Below, piece after piece: positions 14,931 through 23,741 of a stretch of DNA of 26,544 nucleotides. Below the pieces are notes generated by a model. The model was given only the letters and a program-made list of their open reading frames with translations, searched no databases and was not told the DNA's origin. The number at the start of each line of letters is the position of its first letter. The stretch's first letter is position 1. Source of the DNA: an uncultured Clostridium sp. (GTDB lineage: Bacteria; Bacillota_A; Clostridia; TANB77; CAG-508); assembly GCA_946491915.1 (NCBI GenBank), contig CAMLYR010000012.1, forward strand, positions 1 through 26,544. Reading direction: 5' to 3'. The position numbers were made by a program, and so were the translations under genes.

Positions 14931-15800
14931 ATGTATGATGTAATTATCATAGGTGCAGGACCTGCAGGTGTTTCAGCAGGATTATATACAAAACGCGCAA
15001 ACCTAAAAGTATTAATTCTATATAAAGACCAATCAGCACTAGAAAAGACAGAATGGATAGAAAACTATTATGGTTTTGAAAATGGAATAGCAGGAAAAGA
15101 CTTATATAAAATTGGAATTGAGCAAGCAAAAAACTTAGGAATTGATGTAAAAAAAGAAGAAGTTACCAATATACAATTCAGCGAAGGAAATCAATATGTG
15201 GTTATGACAGAAAAAGAAACCTACAAAACAAAAACTGTGATATTTGCAACAGGAAACAAGAAGAATACGCCTAAAATAAAAGGAATTAAAGAATTTGAAG
15301 GAAAAGGTGTTAGTTATTGTGCAGTATGTGATGGCTTCTTTTATAGAAATAAAGATGTATCCATTTTAGGAAATGGAAAATATGCTATCTCAGAAGCAAA
15401 TGAATTAATAAATATAGCAAATAGTATTACCATATTAACAGATGGAAAAGAAGCGCCTGAAATCAGAGCAGACAATGTAAAGATTGATACCAGAAAAATT
15501 CGTGAAGTAAGAGGAGACAAAAAAGTAGAAGAAGTAGAATTTGATGACAATAGCAAAACGAAAACAGATGGTATATTTGTAGCACTTGGTGTAGCAGGTG
15601 GAAATGAATTTGCTAAAAAGTTAGGAATCATAACCAAGAAAGATAGAATTGTCGTAAATGAAAATATGGAAACCAATATTCCTGGAATTTTTGCATGTGG
15701 TGATTGTATAGGTGGATTATTACAAATATCAAAATCTGTATATGAAGGAACAAAAGCGGGATTGCAAGCGATTCAGTATATTAGAAAAGAAAATGCATAA
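14931..15800 (+). CDS. trxB: Thioredoxin reductase-like flavoprotein, atypical
   Basis: An FAD-dependent pyridine nucleotide-disulfide oxidoreductase fold of low-molecular-weight TrxR size (289 residues, versus 310-320). The N-terminal FAD motif GAGPAGVSAGLY (8-19), the redox-active CAVC (130-133) and the C-terminal FAD segment GIFACGDC (252-259) are intact. The middle domain has GNGKYA (148-152 region) but not the HRRxxxR-type NADPH phosphate site: the strand continues ITILTDGKEAPEIRAD. That pattern is known from clostridial ferredoxin-dependent flavin thioredoxin reductases and other TrxRs that do not use NADPH, so the electron donor may not be NADPH. It precedes trxA by 87 bases and probably reduces it. 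GAAAGG lies about 11 bases before the ATG. Confidence 0.88.
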   Translation: MYDVIIIGAGPAGVSAGLYTKRANLKVLILYKDQSALEKTEWIENYYGFENGIAGKDLYKIGIEQAKNLGIDVKKEEVTNIQFSEGNQYVVMTEKETYKTKTVIFATGNKKNTPKIKGIKEFEGKGVSYCAVCDGFFYRNKDVSILGNGKYAISEANELINIANSITILTDGKEAPEIRADNVKIDTRKIREVRGDKKVEEVEFDDNSKTKTDGIFVALGVAGGNEFAKKLGIITKKDRIVVNENMETNIPGIFACGDCIGGLLQISKSVYEGTKAGLQAIQYIRKENA

Positions 15801-15887
15801 TTTTGGCAAAATAGCAACAAAATAAGGAAAGTGGGCTAAGCCATGCGTTAACAAATTTAAAGATAAAATAAAAAAGGAGGAAAAGGT

Positions 15888-16199
15888 ATGAGTATGTTAA
15901 CTTTTGAAGAGAAAAATTTTGAAGAAGAAGTATTAAAAGCAGAAGGAAAGGTTTTAGTAGATTTTTATGCAGATTGGTGTGGACCATGTAGAATGATGTC
16001 ACCAGTCATTGATGATATTGCAAAAGAATTAGATGGAACAGTAAAAGTAGGAAAAGTTAATGTAGATAGTAATCAAGAACTAGCTATAAAATATGATGTG
16101 ATGAGTATACCAACCATTATGGTATTTGAAAATGGAAAATCAATAAAAACATTTGTAGGTGTAACAGATAAACAAGAAATATTAGATGTATTAAAATAG
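15888..16199 (+). CDS. trxA: Thioredoxin
   Basis: A classical 103-residue thioredoxin: VDFYADWCGPCR with Cys31 and Cys34, the conserved Asp in VDFYAD, VNVDSN, and the cis-proline loop SIPT near 75. It reduces protein disulfides in the cytoplasm with electrons from the TrxB-like protein encoded just upstream. The AAAAAGGAGG ribosome site is strong. A second ATG two codons in is less well spaced. The gene ends before a terminator at 16214-16257, so trxB-trxA form a transcription unit. Confidence 0.95.
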   Translation: MSMLTFEEKNFEEEVLKAEGKVLVDFYADWCGPCRMMSPVIDDIAKELDGTVKVGKVNVDSNQELAIKYDVMSIPTIMVFENGKSIKTFVGVTDKQEILDVLK

Positions 16200-16213
16200 A
16201 AGTGTTTGGAGTT

Positions 16214-16257
16214 GAAAAAAATTACAATTTTGGTTGTGTCAAAGTGTAATTTTTTTC
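16214..16257 (+). terminator. Terminator of trxB-trxA
   Basis: GAAAAAAATTACA (16214-16226) and TGTAATTTTTTTC (16245-16257) form a perfect 13-bp stem whose 3' arm contains the T-run. Confidence 0.8.
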
Positions 16258-16296
16258 TAACTAGGGATGTGCATTAGGAAAGGAAGGATTATAAAA

Positions 16297-17181
16297 ATGG
16301 AAGTCATTTATTTTTTAGCAACAGATGGAATTAAATTAGATGGGTTATTATATACTAGCAAAAATAAAACAGAGGATATCATCTTGTCTATTCATGGAAT
16401 GGCTACAAATTGCATGAAAAAAAGAGAAACAACGATGGCAAAGATAGCTAATGAAAATGGTATAGATTATTTTTGTTTTAATAACCGTGGAAGTGAATTA
16501 GTAAAATATATAAGAAGGTATACAGAAGGAAAAAGAGAAAAAGAATTGGGTGGAACCAGTTATGAAGATGTATTAGAGGGCTATGAAGATATTACAGGTG
16601 CTATCATAAAATTAAAAGAGTTAGGATATAAAAATATATATTTACAAGGACATAGCTTAGGATGTACGAAAATTGTCTACACATATAATGAATTAAAAGA
16701 CGAACAAGATGATATGGTAAACAACATAAAAGGAATCATATTGAATTCTTTGATTGATATTCCAAGAGCATTAAAGGTATATTTAAGGGATAATTTTGAT
16801 AAATATTTACAATATGCAGAAGAAAAAGAAAAAAACGGGCAAAGAGACGAAATGATGCCATTAGAAGCTTTTATACACCCAATTAGTGTCAAAACATTTT
16901 TAAGATATGCAAGAGATTATCAAGATATCAATTTTGCAAATTTTGGAGAAGACAAAGAATTAAAAGTACTAAACAATATAGATGTACCATTGTTTATGCG
17001 TTGGGGAAATGTTAATGAAATGATTGTTCAAATGCCAGAGGAATTAGTAGATATTATGAATAACTGTATTACTAATCCAAATAAAGATATCTATTATATG
17101 GATGGTGCAAATCATAGCTATGAAGGAAAAGAAGAGGAATTGGCAAAACAAATTATTGCATTTATCAATAAGAATAAATAA
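16297..17181 (+). CDS. Alpha/beta hydrolase
   Basis: A 294-residue serine hydrolase fold. The oxyanion segment is SIHGMATN (31-38), the nucleophile elbow is GHSLG with Ser120, and the C-terminal histidine is His273 in GANHSYEG. The usual acid position reads MRWGNVNEM, with Asn where Asp is common, so the catalytic acid may be the nearby Glu or a different residue. The general layout resembles the DUF1749-type hydrolases. The substrate is unknown; no signal peptide is present. The start is ATG 16297 behind AAAGGAAGG; the in-frame ATG at 16267 has no ribosome site. No clear promoter is seen, so it may depend on read-through of the trxA terminator. Confidence 0.8.
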   Translation: MEVIYFLATDGIKLDGLLYTSKNKTEDIILSIHGMATNCMKKRETTMAKIANENGIDYFCFNNRGSELVKYIRRYTEGKREKELGGTSYEDVLEGYEDITGAIIKLKELGYKNIYLQGHSLGCTKIVYTYNELKDEQDDMVNNIKGIILNSLIDIPRALKVYLRDNFDKYLQYAEEKEKNGQRDEMMPLEAFIHPISVKTFLRYARDYQDINFANFGEDKELKVLNNIDVPLFMRWGNVNEMIVQMPEELVDIMNNCITNPNKDIYYMDGANHSYEGKEEELAKQIIAFINKNK

Positions 17182-17286
17182 TAGTCAAACAAAATATTAT
17201 TTTCCATACTTTGAGTGTCGCAACTACTAATTTTCTTGAATGATAATAAAAAATAGAAAGAGTAAAAATTAAATTAACAAAATAGA

Positions 17287-17315
17287 TTGACAAATAGAGA
17301 TTACAGATGTAAACT
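17287..17315 (+). promoter_or_regulatory. Promoter of the mec-like operon
   Basis: A consensus TTGACA (17287-17292) and TAAACT (17310-17315) lie 17 bases apart. The BlaI operator box begins inside the spacer, so a bound repressor would cover the -10 element. Confidence 0.55.
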
Positions 17316-17338
17316 ATAATTGGTTTACAACTGTAATC
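17299..17338. promoter_or_regulatory. Paired BlaI/MecI operator boxes
   Basis: GATTACAGATGTAAAC (17299-17314) and GTTTACAACTGTAATC (17323-17338) each contain the TACA-N2-TGTA core of BlaI/MecI operators, and the two 16-base boxes are near-perfect inverted copies of each other (one mismatch). A BlaI-family gene starts 119 bases downstream, as expected for autoregulation. The same sequence folds into a 16-bp hairpin followed by TTTTT, so it could also act as a terminator or attenuator. Confidence 0.75.
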
Positions 17339-17456
17339 TTTTTGCTTAAATAGGAAAAATTGCTATTTGTTCCTATATAGAAAAAATAGATTCTTTAGTA
17401 CAATCAAAAACTACAAAAATAAAAATTTTATACAACAAAATATTAAGGAGGTAACA

Positions 17457-17825
17457 ATGAAAATTACAGAAAAAATTACAGATGCAGAATTAGAAATAAT
17501 GAAAGTATTATGGGAAAAGAAAAGTCTTACCTTAAATGAACTTGTTGAACAATTAAGCAAAGAGGAACAAAAGAATAAAAGTACAATAAAAACATTGTTA
17601 TATAGATTAATTGACAAAAAAATGGTGAAATCTGTCGAAAAAAATAAAAAAGAGAATGAATATAAGCCTTTAATTTCAGAAAAGAAATATTTAAAAAGTG
17701 CAAATGAGAACTTTTTAGACAAAGTATATGCTGGTAATGTAGATCATATGTTATTAAATTTTGTAGAAGATAAAAAAATAACCAAAGAAGAAATAGAAAA
17801 ATTGTTAAAAATATTAGATGAATAA
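17457..17825 (+). CDS. blaI: BlaI/MecI-family transcriptional repressor
   Basis: A 122-residue dimeric winged-helix repressor: ITDAELEIMKVLWEKKSLTLNEL is the typical N-terminal DNA-binding start, followed by STIKTLLYRLIDKKMV (recognition helix and wing) and a helical dimerisation tail. LLNFVEDK carries Asn101-Phe102, the same residues at the same position as the bond cut in BlaI and MecI during induction. The open frame extends 30 codons upstream, but AAGGAGG is placed exactly for ATG 17457. It should bind the paired TACA-N2-TGTA boxes at 17299-17338. The M56 protease follows after 37 bases. Confidence 0.92.
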   Translation: MKITEKITDAELEIMKVLWEKKSLTLNELVEQLSKEEQKNKSTIKTLLYRLIDKKMVKSVEKNKKENEYKPLISEKKYLKSANENFLDKVYAGNVDHMLLNFVEDKKITKEEIEKLLKILDE

Positions 17826-17862
17826 GAAAATATTTAGATAATATTTAAAGGAGAAAATATAT

Positions 17863-19431
17863 ATGATAGAAAAACTATTTACATATGCAAATATCATGAT
17901 TAATAGAATACCAATAAGAGAAGCTTTTTATATGATAGTATATATGTCCATATTTGCTGTTATTGTAGGATTTACCATATTTTTAATTCAAGAAATATTA
18001 GATAAAAAAATTTCCCCTAAATGGAAATTGGTCATGTGGGGGATTTTTATCATTTCTCTTGTTGTTCCATTAAACATAAATGGGATATATGAAAGCAACA
18101 ACATTTTTATGAAAATTTTAAATCCAATTCAAGAAATATCTTTTCGCCAAGAGATAGAAGATAGGCAAGCAGAATATAATTCCTATATTCAAAGACAAGA
18201 TACCACATTTGAAGACTATAAAGTTGTAAGAGGAAACTTATATACAGCCTATGCGAAATATATTATATTTGATATTGCCATTCCATGCCTATGGGTAGGT
18301 GTTATTGCCATATTATGGTTAAGATATTCGTTTATCAAAAGAAAAATGAATCGTTTAAGAGTAAGCGATTTATTAACAGATAAAAGAATTATCGAAATTT
18401 TTGAAAGTTGCAAAAAAGCGTTAAATATAAAAAAAGATATTGTACTAATCAATAAGCAAGGGATTTTATCACCTGCTATATATGGAATAATAGATACAAA
18501 AATATTTCTAGATGAAGAGAGTATGAAAAATAAATCAGATGTGGAAATTAAATATACACTTATGCATGAATTAGCCCATTATAAGGGAAAAGACTTAATT
18601 ATAAATGTAATTTTAAATATCTTAAGAACAATTTATTGGTTTAATCCATTTTTATATATTATTTTTAAAAGAATTAGACAAGATATTGAATTAAAAGCAG
18701 ATGCAAATGTATTAAAACATTTACAGCCAGAAGAAAATAAAGAATATGCAATGACCATTATTAATTCTTTAAGAGACAGATTATATAAAAGCTATGAAAC
18801 AGAAGTATTAAACTTAGCAGGCGTAGAAAGTGATACAGAAAGAAGAATTTATATGATAAAATTCTTCCCTAAATTTAAAGCCAAAACTGTTCGAATGACA
18901 ATCATTTCTTTAACTTTGATTGTTATCATTGGTGGTATATTTTTCATCGGAAAAATTGCAAAAGTAGAGGAAAATTATTTTGCTTATGATTTTGAAGATA
19001 TGATTCCTTATAAAATACAATATGTGGGAGATTTTAGCAGTGTAAAAAATCTTGTTCAAAAATTAAGTTTAGGAAAATATACATCTGTATATACAGGAAG
19101 AGAAGAAGAAAATCCAGAACAATATTATGTGCAAATCCGTTATTATAATGAATTTACAACTGAAGAAAATAAAAAAGAATATGAAGCATTTAAACAACTA
19201 TCCTTAGAAGAAAAAGAAATACTTTTTAAGAAAAATACAGTCACTTTATTAAGTCTAATTGATAATTTGCATTCTGTAAGAATAGAAGCAAAAGAGGATA
19301 GATATGATTCAAGCACTATATATGAAGTAACATATACCAGAGAAGAATTAGAAGCAGAATATGGAGTAGACTTAAGAACATATACATACAATCCTGATAA
19401 TTTTCCATTTGAAGAAGATTTAATATCATAA
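17863..19431 (+). CDS. M56 (BlaR1/MecR1) metalloprotease with non-PBP sensor
   Basis: The 522-residue membrane protein has three N-terminal hydrophobic segments (about 20-44, 53-72, 128-152), a cytoplasmic zinc-protease domain with LMHELAHYKGKD (His235, Glu236, His239), and a fourth segment at about 343-365. It is the signalling partner of BlaI-type repressors: a signal outside the cell activates the protease, and the repressor is inactivated. In BlaR1/MecR1 the C-terminus is a penicillin-binding domain of about 250 residues with STxK. Here it is only about 155 residues, has no STxK, and reads IQYVGDFSSVKNLVQKL, which resembles the DUF4825 domain. The ligand is therefore probably not a covalently bound beta-lactam. 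AAAGGAG precedes the ATG by nine bases. Confidence 0.88.
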   Translation: MIEKLFTYANIMINRIPIREAFYMIVYMSIFAVIVGFTIFLIQEILDKKISPKWKLVMWGIFIISLVVPLNINGIYESNNIFMKILNPIQEISFRQEIEDRQAEYNSYIQRQDTTFEDYKVVRGNLYTAYAKYIIFDIAIPCLWVGVIAILWLRYSFIKRKMNRLRVSDLLTDKRIIEIFESCKKALNIKKDIVLINKQGILSPAIYGIIDTKIFLDEESMKNKSDVEIKYTLMHELAHYKGKDLIINVILNILRTIYWFNPFLYIIFKRIRQDIELKADANVLKHLQPEENKEYAMTIINSLRDRLYKSYETEVLNLAGVESDTERRIYMIKFFPKFKAKTVRMTIISLTLIVIIGGIFFIGKIAKVEENYFAYDFEDMIPYKIQYVGDFSSVKNLVQKLSLGKYTSVYTGREEENPEQYYVQIRYYNEFTTEENKKEYEAFKQLSLEEKEILFKKNTVTLLSLIDNLHSVRIEAKEDRYDSSTIYEVTYTREELEAEYGVDLRTYTYNPDNFPFEEDLIS

Positions 19432-19545
19432 TAGCAAAAAAATTAGATAAAAAGCAGATGAAAGTTAAAAAGTGATAAAATACAAAATAAAAGATATGAA
19501 TGAGAAAGGCATATAATATAATAGTATATTATATGAAAGAAAAAA

Positions 19546-21273
19546 ATGAAGTTTAAGAAAAGATATGTAATCATACCGGTGGTTGTCATCTTTATTATAG
19601 TATTAGGAATTGCTATACTCATAAAATTAGATAGAGATTATCAAAAAAAGGTCATAGACCAAGATGAAGCAGAATATGGTAATGAATATCTAAAATTAGA
19701 AGATAGTTTAAGTTATTATACAGGAAATCCAGATAGAATTATCTATAAACCAAAAATGAAAGATTATTTCTATGTTATTGATAAAAATGACGATAATTAT
19801 GCGCACTTATTAGAAGTAGCAGAAGATAGGATGAGTTATAGCTTAATGACACCACTAACAGATGATTTTAATGTAGATTCCATGGATAGAATTATGTCAT
19901 CAGGAAAAAACTATATCATTTTAGATTATGACAAAGAAAAATATGCCAATATAGGTGTAGATGACGGAACGACTCCACGACCAGTTGTCTATAAATTGCT
20001 AGATGATAACAGATGTGCAAGATTATTTAAATATGTAACACAATTCATGAAACGATATACCATGGAAGAATTAGAAGAAATGTTAGGAAAAACAGGATTT
20101 TCAAGAGATGATGTTAATGTAGAAGTGGCAACTCAAGAAGAAATGAATGATGGATATACAATGATTTATACAATTGATGATTTTAGAAGAATTGCCAATA
20201 ATCCATCAGGAAAATATAAATTAGTAAATGACTTAGATTTAGAAGGAGATACATTACTATATACAACCACTGGTTTTACAGGGGAATTAGATGGAAATGG
20301 TCATACCATTAAAAATATTACTAAAAATCTAGCAAATGATGAAATGGAAAGAATTGCCATGTTCTATACAAATGAAGGAACTATAAAAAATCTAAATATT
20401 GAAAATATTAATATCATATCAGATAAAGATACCAGTTATCCAGAAGGTATTATCGCACAAGTTAATAAAGGAACCATTGAAAATTGTACCATTAGTGGAA
20501 ATGTGACAATTACTTCTGAAACAGGTAATAACTCTATAGGAGGTATTGTTGGTAGTTTACTTGAGGGAACGATTAAAGATTGTGTTAGCAAAGTCAATAT
20601 TACTTGTCTATCAGGAACCATTGGGGGAATTAGTGTATATCAATCAGGTGGAACAATTGAAAATTGCACAAATACAGGAAATCTAGTAGGTGCCAATGTT
20701 AATGGTATTTGTGTGGAATATATAGGAACCTTAGCAAATTGTACCAATATAGGAAATATTACGGCAAGTAATATAGGAAGTGGAATGGTAACCTATAATC
20801 AAGGAGAGATTATTAATTGCCAAAATCATGGAACCATCACTTCTGAAAATGGTATGGTGGCAGGAATTGCGATATATAATCATGCAACCATAGCAAATTG
20901 TGTCAATGAAGGACAGTTAACAGGATGTAATATTGTGGGAGGAATTGCTGGAATAAATGGAGATCCAAATGGTGCAGAAGGAATGATTATTAATTGCACA
21001 TCTACAGATATTTTGACAATAAATACATCTTCGCAATATGTGCAAGATATATCATATATTGGAGGTATTGCTGGAAATCATATATTAGGAAATATAGAAG
21101 GTTGTAGTTTTGATGGAGGCATTGTTGTGAATACCAATAAAACAACTTATCAAGGGATTTTAGCTGGTGCAAAATCTTCAAAAGCAGAAATGAATCCAAG
21201 CACAGGGTATGGTCATAATTATGATTTTGAAACATATTATGATGAACATGCAATGGAAACATTAAATGATTAG
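19546..21273 (+). CDS. Membrane-anchored GLUG-repeat surface protein
   Basis: The 575-residue protein begins with basic residues and one membrane segment (about 6-28), with no cleavage site seen, so it is probably anchored with the bulk outside. Residues 30-210 are an unrecognised mixed domain. From about 212 to 550 run repeated beta-helix turns of the GLUG type: GELDGNGHTIKNI, then repeats such as GGIVGSLLEGTIKDCVS, GTIENCTNTGNL and NGTIANCVNEGQL-like units, each with a conserved Cys and Asn ladder. Such repeats occur in bacterial surface and adhesion proteins. Its place between the M56 gene and the PBP suggests expression under the same repressor, but the ribosome site is weak and a TATAAT at 19512 could start it separately. 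Confidence 0.75.
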   Translation: MKFKKRYVIIPVVVIFIIVLGIAILIKLDRDYQKKVIDQDEAEYGNEYLKLEDSLSYYTGNPDRIIYKPKMKDYFYVIDKNDDNYAHLLEVAEDRMSYSLMTPLTDDFNVDSMDRIMSSGKNYIILDYDKEKYANIGVDDGTTPRPVVYKLLDDNRCARLFKYVTQFMKRYTMEELEEMLGKTGFSRDDVNVEVATQEEMNDGYTMIYTIDDFRRIANNPSGKYKLVNDLDLEGDTLLYTTTGFTGELDGNGHTIKNITKNLANDEMERIAMFYTNEGTIKNLNIENINIISDKDTSYPEGIIAQVNKGTIENCTISGNVTITSETGNNSIGGIVGSLLEGTIKDCVSKVNITCLSGTIGGISVYQSGGTIENCTNTGNLVGANVNGICVEYIGTLANCTNIGNITASNIGSGMVTYNQGEIINCQNHGTITSENGMVAGIAIYNHATIANCVNEGQLTGCNIVGGIAGINGDPNGAEGMIINCTSTDILTINTSSQYVQDISYIGGIAGNHILGNIEGCSFDGGIVVNTNKTTYQGILAGAKSSKAEMNPSTGYGHNYDFETYYDEHAMETLND

Positions 21274-21289
21274 GAAAAGGAAGAGAAAT

Positions 21290-21512
21290 ATGGTTAATTT
21301 AAAAGAAACAAACATAGAAGATTTAGAAAATTTTGAATACAATTGTACGAGCAATTCGAAAAGGCATTATGCGAATAACCTTACAAGTGGTATGGATAAA
21401 ATATAAAGAATTATTTATAAAAGGTGGCTATTCTAAAAAGCAATTTAAGGAAGATTGTGTTTCTTATTTGAATCAGTCAATTCAAATAGAAAAAAACGGA
21501 AAAATACTGTAA
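21290..21512 (+). pseudogene. Small broken gene (frameshifted, about 73 codons)
   Basis: Behind AGGAAAAGGAAGAG, an ATG at 21290 opens a 48-codon frame ending at 21436. Around the A-run at 21418-21422 the reading can be continued in the neighbouring frame to a stop at 21510-21512: first part ending YKELFIK, second part beginning GGYSKKQFKEDCVSYLNQ. The joined sequence reads as one coherent basic protein, so a one-base insertion in the homopolymer (mutation or assembly error) is likely. No family is recognised. Confidence 0.45.
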
Positions 21513-21536
21513 AAAAATAAAAAAGGTGATATAATA

Positions 21537-21681
21537 ATGTCGAAATGGGAAGAAGAATCAGAATAAAATGTAAATAAGTTTAATAAGCATAAAAAAATGG
21601 GGATATGGTCAACATTAAAAGAAAATATAAATTTTTAAAAATCCTATTTCAGTAAAAGATGTCCTAAGGGGAGGAATCGAT
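21537..21681 (+). pseudogene. Second decayed small gene before the PBP
   Basis: AAGGTGATATAATA places a ribosome site before ATG 21537, but the frame stops after nine codons (MSKWEEESE, TAA 21564-21566). Without that stop it continues NVNKFNKHKK and MGIWSTLKENINF to another stop at 21636. A one-base shift then leads to KNPISVKDVLRGGID and into the PBP frame. It may be the remnant of a separate gene or of an N-terminal cytoplasmic extension of the PBP. The PBP itself has an independent strong ribosome site. Confidence 0.4.
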
Positions 21682-23700
21682 ATGAAAAATAAAAAAGTAA
21701 TTATTGGAATCATCATTGCAGTTATCGTAATTGTAGCAATTGTGGTAGGAGTTATCATCATGAACATGCCAAAAGAAAAACCAGAAGAGGTTTTAAATAC
21801 ATATTTTTCAGCTATCAATGATAAAAAATATGAAGAGATGTATAATTATTTAAGTAGTTCATCAAAAGAAAGTATTAGCCAAGAAGATTTTGTAACCAGA
21901 AATCAAAACATTTATGAAGGAATTGACAGTAGTAATATTAAAATTATAGTAAAAGAAGTAACAAATGAAAATGATAAGAAAAAAGTATCATATAGTGAAG
22001 AAATGGTTACTTCAGCAGGAACCATCAGCTTTGATAATGAAGCATATCTTGTAAAAGAAGAAAAAACATATAAATTAGAATGGTCATCAAGTTTAATTTT
22101 TCCGGAATTGCAACGAGATTATAAAGTAAGAGTCGAAACCTTGAGTGGAAAAAGAGGAAGTATATTAGACAGAAATGGAAATCCACTTGCTTATGACGGA
22201 ACCATTTCTCAAGTGGGAATTGTACCAGGAAAACTAGGTGACAACCGAGAAGAAAGTATTAGTAGAATATCAGAATTAACAGGTGTATCAGTAGAAACGA
22301 TTAATAATTATCTATCAGCATCTTATGTAAAAGATGATACATTTGTACCAATTAGAAAAGTGTCAAAGGATGATACAGAATTAAAAGAGCAATTGTTAGA
22401 GATTCCAGGAATTATGATAAATGATGCAGAAGGCAGAGTTTATACTTTAGGGGAAGAAGCAGGACATTTAATCGGATATGTGCAAGCAATCAATGCAGAA
22501 GAATTGGAAGAATATGCAGACAAAGGATATAGTTCTACAAGTTTAATTGGAAAATCTGGACTAGAATTGGCTTATGAAGATAGATTAAGAGGAACAGATG
22601 GTGTTAGAATCTATATTGAAGATGCAGATGGAAATGAGGTAACAACTTTGGCAGAGCAAGAACAACAAGATGGAGAAGATATTACACTTACCATTGATAG
22701 TGATATCCAAACAAAATTATATGAACAATTACAAAATGATAAAGGATTATTTGTGGTAATGCAACCTGCAACAGGAGAATTATTAGCTTTAGTGAGTACA
22801 CCAACATTTGATTCAAACGACTTTACATTAGGAATGACAACAGATCAATGGAATGCGTTAAATAATGATGAAGATCAACCCTTATATAATCGATTTATTC
22901 AAAGGTATTGTCCAGGTTCAACTTTTAAAGCAATTACAGGTGCGATTGGATTAACAACAGGAAGTATTACAGCAGATGAAGACTTTGGATATACAGGAAC
23001 CAGTTGGCAAAAAGATTCTTCTTGGGGAGATTACAGAGTAACAACATTAACAGCATATAACGGAGCAAAGAATCTATTAAATGGATTAATGTATTCTGAT
23101 AATATCTATTTTGCACAAACAGCCTTAAGAATTGGAACAAGTAAATTTACAGAAAGTTTAGACAAAATCGGATTTAACAAGCAATTAGAATTTCCATTAT
23201 CACTTGCAACATCACAATATGCAAATGAAGATGGAATTAACTCAGATGGAAAATTGGCAGATACTGGATTTGGCCAAGGAAATTTATTAATAAACCCAAT
23301 TCATATGGCTAGTATTTATTCAAGTTTTTATAACAACGGAGACATGGTAAAACCATATATTGAATATAAAGAAGATAAAACACCAGAGATTCTAATAGAA
23401 GATGCTTTCTCAGAAGAGGCAGCAAATACCATAAAAGAAGATTTAATCCAAGTGGTTGAAAGAGGAACTGCTACTGATATGAAAGTAAATGGAGTAACCA
23501 TTGCAGGAAAAACAGGAACAGCAGAATTAAAAGCAGATAGTAATGATACAGAAAGTGGAACATTAGGATGGTTTGATTGTTTTACAACAGATCAAGGAGA
23601 GAATGACATTTTAGTAATTAGTATGGTAGAGAATGTTCAAGATAATACTGAAGGAGGAAGTCATTATTTAATTAAAATGATTAGAAATTTATTTGAATAA
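21682..23700 (+). CDS. MecA-type class B penicillin-binding protein
   Basis: A D,D-transpeptidase that crosslinks peptidoglycan outside the membrane. At 672 residues it matches PBP2a (MecA) in length and order: membrane anchor (about 6-30), NTF2-like MecA_N domain (about 33-135, beginning EEVLNTYFSAINDKKYEEMY), PBP dimer domain (about 150-310, with RGSILDRNGNPLA), and transpeptidase domain (about 345-670). All catalytic motifs are present: Ser413-Thr-Phe-Lys416, Ser472-Asp-Asn474, Lys610-Thr-Gly612. Proteins of this B3 class include low-affinity PBPs, but low beta-lactam affinity here is an inference. The strong GGGGAGG supports the ATG. It lies behind a BlaI/M56 pair, the same partners as in mecI-mecR1-mecA, but with two other genes between. 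Confidence 0.92.
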   Translation: MKNKKVIIGIIIAVIVIVAIVVGVIIMNMPKEKPEEVLNTYFSAINDKKYEEMYNYLSSSSKESISQEDFVTRNQNIYEGIDSSNIKIIVKEVTNENDKKKVSYSEEMVTSAGTISFDNEAYLVKEEKTYKLEWSSSLIFPELQRDYKVRVETLSGKRGSILDRNGNPLAYDGTISQVGIVPGKLGDNREESISRISELTGVSVETINNYLSASYVKDDTFVPIRKVSKDDTELKEQLLEIPGIMINDAEGRVYTLGEEAGHLIGYVQAINAEELEEYADKGYSSTSLIGKSGLELAYEDRLRGTDGVRIYIEDADGNEVTTLAEQEQQDGEDITLTIDSDIQTKLYEQLQNDKGLFVVMQPATGELLALVSTPTFDSNDFTLGMTTDQWNALNNDEDQPLYNRFIQRYCPGSTFKAITGAIGLTTGSITADEDFGYTGTSWQKDSSWGDYRVTTLTAYNGAKNLLNGLMYSDNIYFAQTALRIGTSKFTESLDKIGFNKQLEFPLSLATSQYANEDGINSDGKLADTGFGQGNLLINPIHMASIYSSFYNNGDMVKPYIEYKEDKTPEILIEDAFSEEAANTIKEDLIQVVERGTATDMKVNGVTIAGKTGTAELKADSNDTESGTLGWFDCFTTDQGENDILVISMVENVQDNTEGGSHYLIKMIRNLFE

Positions 23701-23741
23701 GGATAGTTAAATAAAAACGAAATTTTATATAATCAAAAAAG

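Noticed and set aside
15801..15887. GTGGGCTAAGCCATGCG stretch between trxB and trxA as a riboswitch or tRNA remnant
   Set aside because: Only a four-base pairing (GGCT/AGCC) is possible and no tRNA or known aptamer core can be drawn.
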